A DNA stretch of 39,312 bases from Perkinsus marinus ATCC 50983 (lineage: Eukaryota > Perkinsozoa > Perkinsida > Perkinsidae), in assembly GCF_000006405.1 (NCBI RefSeq), contig NW_003206658.1:1509904-1549215 (forward strand). The letters are read 5' to 3'. Below the pieces are notes generated by a model. The model did no database searches and was not told where the DNA came from. It saw only the letters and a list, made by a program, of their open reading frames with translations. Position numbers and translations under genes: made by a program. Positions 31,381 through 39,312 of this stretch are shown in pieces; positions within the stretch are counted from its first letter, which is position 1; each line of letters opens with the position of its first letter.

Positions 31381-31402
31381 TCCGTAGCCATCTTGGCTTA
31401 AA
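31381..31402 (+). other. Spliced-leader relic
   Basis: Contains CCGTAGCCATCTTGGCT (31382-31398), identical over 17 nt to the Perkinsus version of the 22-nt dinoflagellate spliced leader as I recall it; only the last bases differ (TTAAA for TCAAG region). No GT donor follows, so this is not an SL RNA gene. It looks like a leader captured when a trans-spliced mRNA was copied back into DNA. Confidence 0.7.
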
Positions 31403-31482
31403 TTCGAGTTGTGTTGTGATAACCTTCGTTAATCCTATCAAAAGACACTTGTAGCAGAAGCCCTAGGAGAAAGGTATAGTAC

Positions 31483-31504
31483 TAGCGTACTACGCTAAGC
31501 GTAG
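31483..31504. repeat. Excision-type scar, Z = TAGCGTAG
   Basis: Perfect 22-of-22 fit. Confidence 0.75.
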
Positions 31505-31975
31505 CCAGAACGAACAGCTGGAGCAGACCAGACCACCCCATTCCCTCCTAGCAGGATCCACTCTTCACCGCGGGGCTATGTCCAGCGACCGAACACTACC
31601 ACTGCCGCGGCGGACCACGAGCTTCATCTCCAGGACTACATTTCATATTTCGGTGATGTTCCAACTAGTACTAAAGCACTCCGGGAGTATTGTGTGTGCG
31701 CAGGAACTGATTCTCTAGGAATCATTCTCCCGAGACTGGGCGTTGTTGTAATCATACTGGACGAATGATGGGCTTACACTTGAAAGTTGCTACTATAACA
31801 AAGACGCATGTATATATGATTTTCCTGAACAGTCAATACAAGTGCCGCACTTCGTCATTCATATCGGATAAAGTCTCGTCTTGTAGCCTGCTAGGCGCCA
31901 GCGACCCTGGGCCAGGGTCCATCTGATCTTCTTCACTTCATTCGATCGATCTGCATCGGCCTCCTTGTCTAGGTT

Positions 31976-32179
31976 GTGTCGAGTATCCTCATTGCGACGT
32001 TACCAAGCTCATTTTTTATCCTTGCCTGTCAAACACCTACCGGATTTGGTGAGGCTGCCTTCGCTGTCTTGACCCCGTCTATTATCGATGACGTTGCACC
32101 ATCCTCTCGGTATTTTCTCATGTCTTTCATTGTGGGTTATTCCCTTGGCTACGTTGGCTTTGGTTTCTCTCGCTCATGA
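31976..32179 (+). pseudogene. MFS transporter fragment (spinster-like)
   Basis: About 65 codons with TPTGFGEAAFAVLTPSIIDDV and SSRYFLMSFIVGYSLGYVGFG, matching the loop and helices around the GxGEA..APTIIxD motif of spinster-type major-facilitator transporters. A 3' splice site-like tag lies just before it (31967-31971), so it could be a single exon. The rest of the gene is absent and it runs directly into repeat copy C, so it is a stranded fragment. Confidence 0.6.
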
Positions 32180-32416
32180 TTGTTATCTGGCAGGTAATAT
32201 ATGCCTCTGTGCGGCTCAGTTCGTCGTGCTTCAATTTGTCCCAACAATAGTGCGCATTACTCATCACCCATCGTGAATTGTGCTATCCATTCACGTTTTC
32301 CATAATTAAGTTTATCTCTCAACACAGATACTCCAACAGAAATCAGAATAATTGTAAAACTGATTTTCTCAGAGACAGAGAATCCTCCATCTATGCCGGG
32401 CAAGCGTGGATTATCG

Positions 32417-32438
32417 CCGTGAAATTCACGGCGTGAAT
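32417..32438. repeat. Excision-type scar, Z = CCGTGAAT
   Basis: Perfect 22-of-22 fit. Copy B has accgtgaatg uninterrupted at this site. Its Z is the reverse complement of the Z at 16338. Confidence 0.85.
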
Positions 32439-32625
32439 GTGTTCGAGAGGCTGCTGCTATGCCCGAGATATTCGCGGTACGAGTTCGCTAGCTTCGAGCG
32501 AATTGGTGTTTCAGTCGTCTGTGATGCCAGGGAGTTTGGTCGATAGATCAATTGGTCATCGCGAGCTTGTGCATCGGTTCCCGTATTCAGCTTTACGACG
32601 AAGTCTATCTATCCACTTCTCACCC

Positions 32626-32793
32626 ATGCGCTACGCCATTCTCGTCCTCGCTGTGACCATCATGACTACTTGTGGTATCACTGAGAGGATCCCGCAAGGA
32701 GGTCCCCTGCTCGGCTCTAACCTCCACGTGTCTAATTGCGAGAGTTGTCCATACGATTGCCACTGCGACACTCACGGCTGCCATTGTCGATAG
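32626..32793 (+). CDS. Cys/His-rich secreted peptide, copy C (55 aa)
   Basis: Third copy, the most diverged (13 of 55 residues differ from copy A) yet with the same length, signal peptide and Cys spacing (NCESCPYDCHCDTHGCHCR). By hand count about 16 base changes are replacement and 9 silent against copy A. The changes avoid every Cys and every His of the C-terminal cluster. This is mild support for selection on the peptide. Confidence 0.5.
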   Translation: MRYAILVLAVTIMTTCGITERIPQGGPLLGSNLHVSNCESCPYDCHCDTHGCHCR

Positions 32794-33697
32794 AGTCATT
32801 ATCATGTCCTCACATTGGTGCGGGATCTTCTAGAGCATTTGCATCTCGCTGATGATCATGACCTGACCACCTTCAAGGTTCTGTCGGTCTTGGTTGTCAA
32901 ACTTCTCCAGCCTTTGTGGTCTTTTTCACCCTTTCCCCCGTCGTTTTGTCGTCTACGCTGTCCAACACTATTCCCATATCTCCTATCTTCGATCGTATTT
33001 AGATTGTACGCAAGTACGTTGGCCGCTCGGCGTCCATGATGTTGTTGTGTTCCGAGTCAACTCGAGGAGCATCTGCAGCGCGCATCTTCTACTCAACGGT
33101 TAAGCTCTGATCAACGACAATTCTAATGACATAAGGTTTACGAGATCTCAGCAGGATCAACCTTGTGGCCATCCAATCAGTCTGCTATATCGATATGGTG
33201 CGTCAAGCTTTTTTCTTCTGATCAAGGTGGTTGATGAAATTAATAAAGTGTATTGTACGAATTTTGGTGCGGAGAAGTACTCGAAAAAGCTGGATAATCT
33301 GCGTATTGAAGACAATTCTCATGCTGGGCAGATAGATGCACTCATCACCAGCACTGAGTCGTAGGTGAATCATAAAACCTATCTCCAAACGGTTTGGAGA
33401 CAAATGGTTACCATTTCCGGCGCGTTAAAAGCATGAATGGCATCTTGAACGTAGCGGAAGCTGGTTGAAGCAGACGTACCAACGATGTTATTGGGGCACC
33501 AGTAGCAAATCCTGGATCCGAGATACCGAAAACCGTACAGTATTCGGATGAAAGGTGAAGCACTGTCCGCACAGTTGGCCGGGGGTAGATAAGCCTCGAA
33601 GGCCTCGATCACTCGCAAAGCATCCCTCTTGTGAAAACGGTACTGATGGTAGAACTCATCGTCGCTGGTGGCATAGACTGGATAAATGCAGTCAGCC

Positions 33698-33719
33698 AAA
33701 GGGTCACCCTTTAAGGGTG
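33698..33719. repeat. Excision-type scar, Z = AAAGGGTG
   Basis: Perfect 22-of-22 fit. Copy B reads aaagggtg uninterrupted at the same place (near 30530). Confidence 0.88.
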
Positions 33720-33792
33720 CTCGACGTTGTCGACCTTCTGTTGCTCGGCGAGGCATACTTCATTCAGTATATCAACGTACTCGGCCACATTG

Positions 33793-33814
33793 TTTGTATG
33801 ATACAAATTGTATC
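33793..33814. repeat. Excision-type scar, Z = TTTGTATC
   Basis: Perfect 22-of-22 fit. Copy B reads tttgtatc uninterrupted (near 30610). Confidence 0.88.
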
Positions 33815-34373
33815 ATCCATAGTGAAGTCTAGTGTATGTATTAGAAGATGATTCTCAGACAGAAAGGTATGGAATGCACCGAGGGTGGTTCACTTTCGCG
33901 CACAAGATGAATCTTAAGATTCCAGTAGCTTTCAAGGACTCGCTTAGTTCGCACCAACTGAGTAAGTAAGTCTTACTCTAATTCTTAAAGTTAGTCCCCT
34001 TACTCTCAAGGCTGAAGGATCAGTGAAACGTATTTGGAGTTTTTTAAGTGTGTTAGTGTGGGCTTCTAAGCTTAAGATGGGCCAATCTAAAGGGTTAGTA
34101 AAAGAGATCCATTGTCAGAATCGTACAAATGATGGGACTGACTCATCATCGTCTGTTCCGGTTATCTACGAGTTGCCCAGTTTCATTTTCTTTGATATGA
34201 AAGTTTGATTGATATGAGATTTAGAGTCCTATTATAGGACTACCAACCGATACCATACCAGATCGACAAAGGAAGAATCTGGACTCGACAATTTCGTCCT
34301 CGAAGAGAGCTTCGACTTCTTCACTGAAGAATCTTCAGTAACCTGAGAAGGCACTGGGAACAGGATTAGAGAG

Positions 34374-35310
34374 TTAGTAACTACCTTCTTCAATTAACCC
34401 GAATTCACCAACCATGTTCCAGTACCCTTCATAGACATGGTATACCCAGTCTGTTGATTTCTCATTGGCCAGTTCACAAAGTGAGGACCTTCGTGTAAAT
34501 TTTGGATCTGATACCGTATTGCTAATACGGTTCCAATAGACCCGATCAACTAAGCATTCATTCAACGGCCATAACCTCACCATGACTATGTTGTTTACGA
34601 ACTGGGCAAGATTCAATCTCTCATCATTGAGGCAGTTCGCAATTTTCTTGTGCCAACTCTCAACCACATTTGTCGTGACCTGAAGTGAAATGAATTCCTT
34701 GATTTCGCATCCCGCGATTCAAACTTGGATTACCTGTGCATTGGTGAGTCCTTCAGCCGAGAAGTATAAATTCGGATATCCGCACTTCGCCGGGTCTAGA
34801 GTTTCCTTCAAATACTTCTCGGCTGTATCGCACAATTCCTTTGCTTGCTCAATGAGAGCTGAGCTCAACATCCTGTACACCTCGTCGGCGGGACTCGTGT
34901 GTAGTAGATATAGCGTGTTCTTCACCTATCGATGGCGGGCTGTCGTATGCAATCATTGCATTGCATGGTGATATCAGTATCATACGGAAGTTGGTTAGAC
35001 AAATCCCCAGGATACTTACCAGATCGTACGATAAACCGAAGATTTTTTTCTATCCTTTATATTCTTTGTCATGTGGAAGTAACATCGCCCTACGACAGAG
35101 ATCCAGTTTAAGCGAGACCCTCGCTGCGAGAGCCGGATTCGACAGTCTCAATTACCATTCCTGGCCTCCGGGAGCACTCGTTTACCAGCTTTCAGAGCCC
35201 CCTGATGGGAATCGTGGACAAGAAATGGCACACATTCCTCAAGATCCAAATTTTCTGATGACAGCTGTTTGACGAGCCAGTCCAGTTTTTGCAGGGCATA
35301 TATATACGTT
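34374..35310 (-). pseudogene. MULE-like transposase, C-terminal exons
   Basis: Reading on the minus strand: HDSHQGALKAGKRVLPEARN (third-exon upstream part, about 35150-35260), then RCYFHMTKNIKDRK near 35030-35070, then an exon 34725-34925 region, an intron of 45 nt (34680-34724, GT-AG) and a last exon 34374-34679 starting VTTNVVESWHKKIANCL. The D..AL..A...LPEA / CYFH / TTNxxESWH order is that of Mutator-like (MULE) transposases. The 5' part is cut off by the 76-bp array. The intron style is the same as in dynein, so it has been in this genome for some time or was once expressed. Confidence 0.6.
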
Positions 35311-35314
35311 GAAA

Positions 35315-35760
35315 GGCGATCACATGGGAAGATCACCACAGGGGAGACCAACTCAATGGATTGCTCAGTGAACAGGAGTGAGGGTAGAAAGGGTGGCAAT
35401 CACATCATGTGATTCACATGGGAGGGTCACCAAGGGGATTCGCTCTATGGATTGCTCAATGGAAATGATCAAGTTCGAACGGATGGCAATCCCATAGGAG
35501 GGTCACCAAGGGGATTCACTCTATGGATTGCTCAATGGAAATGATCAATTTCGAACGGATGGCAATCACATAGGAAGATCGCCAAGGGGATTCACTCTAT
35601 GGATTGCTCAATGGAAGTGATCAATTTCGAACGGATGGCAATCACATAGGAAGATCACCAAGGGGATTCACTCTATGGATTGCTCAATGGAAGTGATCAA
35701 TTTCGAACGGATGGCAATCACATAGGAGGGTCACCACGGAGATCCGCTCTCTAAAAAGGA
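35315..35760. repeat. 76-bp tandem array, about 5.5 units
   Basis: Units start at ggc(a/g)at at 35315, 35395, 35485, 35561, 35637 and 35713. Spacings are 80, 90, 76, 76 and 76. The 90-bp unit is 76 plus the 14-bp scar at 35399. Units are nearly identical (tatggattgctcaatgg, gatcaatttcgaacgg). Confidence 0.9.
35399..35420. repeat. Excision-type scar in the tandem array, Z = ATCACATG
   Basis: Perfect 22-of-22 fit. Other units show the uninterrupted site (atcacata or atcacatg), which makes the net gain of 14 bp directly visible. Confidence 0.88.
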
Positions 35761-36540
35761 ACATTCTACCGGGATCTTTATGCCACCTAGATCCCAATCT
35801 ATCAGCGACAGAGCGAGACGTGCCTCTCGCAGAGCCAATAGCTCACCTCCTTCAGGAGCCGATGTAGCCTCCTAACCGTTAAGAGCGTCTCCCGGTCAAG
35901 CCTCCCCTAATGATGCGATGGCTGGTGCGGTTGAGGCAACGCCTCCTACCGACGACGAAGGTAATGTGATCGTTCAAGCTTCCAACCGAGCGGACCTACC
36001 ACAAAATCTGGCAAGTAGTCCCCAACCTCTCGGGCAAGGGCCTGGTTCTATCACAACCGTATAGTTGGAGGAATGACTCACGGGATTCACGGAGAGAGTG
36101 AGAGACATGATGTTTACCGCGGTGGCGGAAATAGTTCACAGTAAGTCGGAGGGGCAGAGGGGGAGGACTCAACGGGAAGGGGTTCGTTCAGACGACTTCG
36201 TGAGCGCGGATTCCCCAGCCGCTAGCTCAGGATTCCTGAGTCAGGAAGCTCGGAAAATCAAGAAAAATTATTCGGTGGAGAGCAACACTCTCCAAGAAGA
36301 GAAAACCACGCCTCGAACGGGGTAGTAGCCTGTCAAGAGGGTAAAATCCAATTGTTATACTTAGACAAAATAAGAAAGAAGTGCCATAAGTTGGCCAAGA
36401 AAGATGAAAAGTTTGCTGGAAAAGCCGGGAAAGGTCCTACGATCATCACGTTGCGACGTGAAATCGAGGAAACTGTGGAGGACCATGGGTGGAGCATATT
36501 ATCTTATTTGATATCCATGTAGCCGATCCGTCTGGGACGA
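35761..36540. other. Repeat-derived stretch, gag-like coding debris possible
   Basis: From ATG at 35781 a short frame (MPPRSQSISDRARRASRR) is Arg/Ser-rich, and a second open stretch lies at 36098-36325. Composition resembles the N-terminal part of retroelement gag proteins, but no zinc knuckle or capsid motif is visible. No host gene recognised. Confidence 0.3.
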
Positions 36541-37236
36541 CGTATAAGACGTCCTAGGGAAGGACTTCGATAGGACAATTGATCGAGGCTCGATTGGATC
36601 GAGATATCGAAAGTCGATCGATTGTTCGGTGCTAACCAATCGAGGATGCTGCGGGGGGCAGACGAATCGATTCGATTCGAGAAATCGATCCACCTCGAGA
36701 TTCGAAATCCATTGAAAGGCTCTTCTACGTCAGCATTGAGGGTTACTTATAGGGTCTACAGCACCTATCATATTATTGCGACAATTCAGGATGCCTTTAG
36801 CAAAGCACTTCCTCGCGAAGAAAAAGTAAGGGTCGAGGCTGGACCGCTCAGTTGATAGCCACAGGCACTGGAAGGCTGTCTGATTATCTGACTCGGATAG
36901 ACTCTATCAACGAGATACTGAATACCCGCGCACGACCTTGCTGTTCGCCCGAGGTGAATCGATTCGCTGCGGCACGCTGCCAATTGCGGCGAGAGCCAGA
37001 TATTCTGCAGATGCCGACTCCCCGGGTCGGAAGGATGGTATTCCCCGGGTTCGGTCAGATTGCGCGTTTTCCTCGAGCCTTGACGAACCCTCGAGATTGT
37101 TCTTCGGTAATTCAGAAGAATATTATCCAAATACTATTCCTGAGCATAATCCACAACGCAAATTCAATATCCCTAGTAGCCTAATAACCCTAATAGTTAT
37201 CGCACATAGCATAGGTTCTAGAATCCGGATTCTTTG

Positions 37237-37885
37237 CCCCGCCCCTAAATTACTCAATCAGCCCCTAAATTGCTCAAATATGCCACACGCGTTCTGAAGT
37301 TGGATAAGTCATCCGCTATCGTACCAGCTTCTCTGAGACTGACATACATGGCACAGTCTCTGTCTCAGTGGCCCATACCAGTGTGCTTAGCTAATGAATG
37401 TAGTAACGTGGTGGAGTTCAATACGCTTAGTACGTGTTCGAGGCGGCCAAGGTCCGTAGATAGCACGGCTCAACACAACGATGTGAAACTAGATTGATCA
37501 TTGCGTCTGCCAAGGTTTCGAAACATTCAAGCCAGTGGTTGGTCAAGTTCGAACATGTATATTTGAGACGGCCAAAGTCAGTAGATAGCACGGCTCAACA
37601 CAACGATGTGAAACTAGATTGATCATTGCGCCTGCCAAGGTTTCGAAACAGTCAAGCCAGTGGCTGGTCAAGTTCGAACATGCATCTTTGAGACGTCCAA
37701 GGGCAAGCGTGACGCACAAGAGTTTTCCTCAAGATGTCATGGCAGTCAACAAAGACACGTGACATGCTTGCAGTGAAGCTTCAGGGACGCTCGGGTAGCT
37801 TGAAAAGTTAGGGGCCGGTACGAGTCATCTAGGGGCGGATTGAGCAATTTAGGGCCGGATTGAGTACCTAAAGGGCGACGAATTT
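37237..37885. mobile_element. Inverted-repeat element with GCCCCTAAATTGCTCAA ends
   Basis: The left end has two units of cccctaaatt(a/g)ctcaa (37241-37276) and the right end has the inverted units ttgagcaatttagggcc and gattgagtacctaaagggc (37848-37880). Two 125-bp direct repeats lie inside (about 37444-37693). No coding sequence. Likely a MITE. Confidence 0.6.
37444..37693. repeat. Tandem duplication, 2 x 125 bp
   Basis: The block from the ggccaag start through tagatagcacggctcaac to gttcgaacatg repeats with few differences at a 125-bp step (37444, 37569, edge at 37694). Confidence 0.85.
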
Positions 37886-38199
37886 GGGGGCGCGGATGAG
37901 CAGGTGCCGGGTTTCAGTGGTTCCATTGTGCGCATCTTTTCGAAATAGAAATATACAAAAAAATGCCGGAGCCCTGGATCGAACTGGCGCCCCTTAATCG
38001 AAGGAATCGATTCGAGATCGATTCTCGGTTCCCGGTATCGATATTGGACCAATCGATTGTATAACTTCTGGGACCGAATCGATTCGAGATCGAGCCTCGA
38101 AACTCGAAAAGTTCAGAAGTATCGAGTCCAGCTACGGATCGAGCTAGTATCGAGTCCAGGCGTTATGGAACCGGACCTGGAACCGGACCATGGGGGGTA

Positions 38200-38700
38200 G
38201 ATCTGCTTTCAGTCGGTCGATGATCTCCTCCATGTTCTCAGTCCTGTCCGCTTCAGAGAGCTCAGGGAACTACTCCTTGGTATAGTACCGCTTGAGGTGT
38301 CGTTGTAGAGCTGCAGCATAGAGGGCAGGGTGCTGACCTGTGGACCAGCGTAGTTCTTGGAGCTGTTTCAGGGCTTGGTGAGGACGCACATGATCAAATA
38401 TCTTCATATCTTACCTTCCCCGAAGTTGACCCTCTCAGCATAAGCATCCCAACCAGAGAGAAAAGGTTACTTTAAGTACAGACCAAGGCGTTCTGCTTGC
38501 TGTTGAGTGCACCATCCGGCGGCAAGGGCACATTGTTCATAACGTCGTAGCCAATCCTCAAAGCTACCGGAGATACCGTTGAAGGCAGGGGGTATCGAGA
38601 GACTAATCCTCAAGGGGGCGGCTTCATCAGCCTGGGGGCGACTATCACCAGTATTATTCGTCGTTGGGCTCGTCGTCGATCAACAAGGAGCTGCTACCAG
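38200..38700 (-). mobile_element. Second LTR-retrotransposon fossil: gag start and primer-binding site
   Basis: On the minus strand a gag-like stretch (IPPAFNGISGSFEDWLRRYE and CALAAGWC) resembles the gag of the element at 28315. The 13-mer GGAGCTGCTACCA (38684-38696, plus strand) is the same primer-binding site. The rest of the element is missing and the gag is broken. Confidence 0.7.
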
Positions 38701-38971
38701 ACTGTTGTGCCTGTGATAAAGACCGTGAGCATCAGACTTATTGAGAAATAGTAAAGACCGTACGAGATTACAAGATATGCCTGTGATGCCTCCGATAATT
38801 GATTTCGATACGAAGTCCGTAGCTCGATACCTTTCGAGTATTTTACGTGTTTCAGAGAATCTTATTTGGATCTTTATCATCGGTTTGTTCCATCACTATA
38901 ACTCCACGATACTGGATACTGATACGAGTTCTGGTAGAGAAAGCGATGTTGGGTTGAACGAGAGTTCGTCG

Positions 38972-38993
38972 TCGATAGGCTATCGACGATAGC
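38972..38993. repeat. Excision-type scar, Z = TCGATAGC
   Basis: Perfect 22-of-22 fit. Confidence 0.75.
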
Positions 38994-39312
38994 CTCTAAT
39001 GAGGACTCTGTGCAGGGAGAAACCGTGTTATTACACACGATGTTGCTGTGTTCCAAGTCAAGTCGACGAGCAGCTGAAGCGTGCATCTTCTACTCGACAA
39101 CTGAACAGAGGTTATGGGTTACACAACAAAACTTGAGCTGCTCAAGCTCTGTTGTGTTATTCATAATCTCTACATTTCGTATCTAAGTGATGTTAAACAA
39201 TTCAACTTAAACTAGTACTACTGTACTCGCGGACTATCGCGCTTGCGCACGGATTGATTCTCCCTAGACTCGGGCGTTGTTGTGATCCTACTGAACTAAT
39301 GACGGGTTTTAC
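38994..39312. repeat. Diverged fragments of the repeat unit at the window end
   Basis: 39036-39105 matches the cacgatgttg / gtgttccgagtcaa block of repeat copies A-C. 39120-39160 folds into an imperfect stem (acacaaca / tgttgtgt). 39165-39312 resembles 31625-31775 (actagtact, ctgattctc, gggcgttgttgt). No gene seen. Confidence 0.5.

Larger units (their letters stand above)
31039..31975. other. Intergenic stretch with spliced-leader relic
   Basis: An open plus-strand stretch around 31060-31226 (VEGTVRDMRASGRVDVEWDD) may be an exon fragment, but I do not recognise it. The region also holds the spliced-leader relic at 31381, a perfect scar at 31483, a probable aged scar at 31897-31918 (20 of 22, Z near CCCAGGGT), and a block at 31625-31775 that recurs in diverged form at 39165-39312. 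Confidence 0.5.
33420..33830 (-). pseudogene. PIF/Harbinger-like transposase remnant, copy C
   Basis: Homologue of the copy B remnant, with DDEFYHQYRFHKRDALRV and ILYGFRYLGSRICYWCPNNIV and the same truncation after AFNAPEM. Two 14-bp scars (33698 and 33793) fall in its first 45 codons and each shifts the frame, so the N-terminus differs from copy B. Confidence 0.5.
32200..34228 (+). repeat. Peptide-bearing repeat, copy C
   Basis: About 2.0 kb and collinear with copy B. It has three perfect scars absent from B (32417, 33698, 33793) and a further rearranged patch near 33385-33425. Ends at gatttagagtcc, after which a perfect 8-1-8 palindrome occurs (34225-34241). Confidence 0.8.
36560..38160. 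mobile_element. Probable DNA element with terminal clusters of ATCGATTCGA-like repeats
   Basis: Dense runs of atcgattcga / tcgaggctcgat-type units occur at 36560-36720 and 37985-38155, in overall inverted arrangement, and nowhere in between. This looks like the subterminal repeats of a non-autonomous DNA transposon (compare the hAT-like MITE). Exact ends and target duplication could not be set. A second inverted-repeat element is nested inside. Confidence 0.4.

Noticed and set aside
33385-33425. Rearranged palindromes (8-3-8 and 7-1-7) in repeat copy C
   Set aside because: Related in look to the scars, but the 7-8-7 form is incomplete and copy B does not give a clean empty site, so not counted.
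34947-34968. Near-scar with 8-mer ATGCAATG in the MULE intron
   Set aside because: The first 15 bases fit but the last seven need a 1-bp deletion; kept out of the counted set.
35315-35760. CRISPR-like array
   Set aside because: Direct tandem units with no unique spacers, in a eukaryotic genome; it is a simple 76-bp tandem repeat.
36622-37297. Several overlapping frames of 77-119 codons
   Set aside because: They lie in repeat clusters on both strands with no domain; chance frames in GC-balanced repeats.

Overview
The window looks like nuclear DNA of a Perkinsus-type protist (perkinsozoan alveolate). Three things point there: an axonemal dynein gene cut by 44 GT-AG introns, 30 of them only 40-56 nt long; a 17-nt exact match at 31382-31398 to the core of the dinoflagellate/Perkinsus trans-spliced leader; and gene-poor sequence packed with retroelement and DNA-transposon debris. 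The genus is an inference; a bacterial or viral origin is excluded.

Layout. 1-12377 (+) is the 3' part of an inner-arm axonemal dynein heavy chain (DNAH10/DHC10-like) in 45 exons, AAA2 to the C-terminus. The exons I assigned join in one open frame of about 2,442 codons ending at a TGA. 12378-14391 is intergenic with a 100-N gap. 14392-14904 (-) is a small secreted protein of unknown family. 14905-17552 holds copy A of a repeat carrying a 55-residue Cys/His-rich secreted peptide. 17553-18892 is a partial copy of the dynein gene (introns 13-16). 18893-19870 is an integrase fossil. 19876-28593 (-) is a young Ty3/gypsy-type LTR retrotransposon with near-identical 233-bp LTRs, itself hit by a 584-bp hAT-like MITE (26103-26686). 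29130-34230 holds copies B and C of the peptide repeat, each followed by a PIF/Harbinger-like transposase remnant, with an MFS transporter fragment and a spliced-leader relic between them. 34374-35400 (-) is a MULE-like transposase remnant with short introns, next to a 76-bp tandem array. 35760-39312 is nested repeat DNA with a second gag fossil.

The most striking signal is a uniform small scar found at 18 or more places. An 8-bp site Z appears as Z(1-7), then the reverse complement of Z, then Z(2-8), a net gain of exactly 14 bp. Sister repeat copies give the empty site for seven of them, and one scar shifts a 76-bp tandem array from 76 to 90 bp. The geometry is what results if both flanks of an excised 8-bp-TSD (hAT-type) transposon form hairpins with a one-base offset, open fully, and anneal through their complementary 8-nt tails. 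A hAT-like MITE with an 8-bp duplication lies in the same window. A second signal is a repeat family of about 150 bp sitting in four dynein introns in both orientations.
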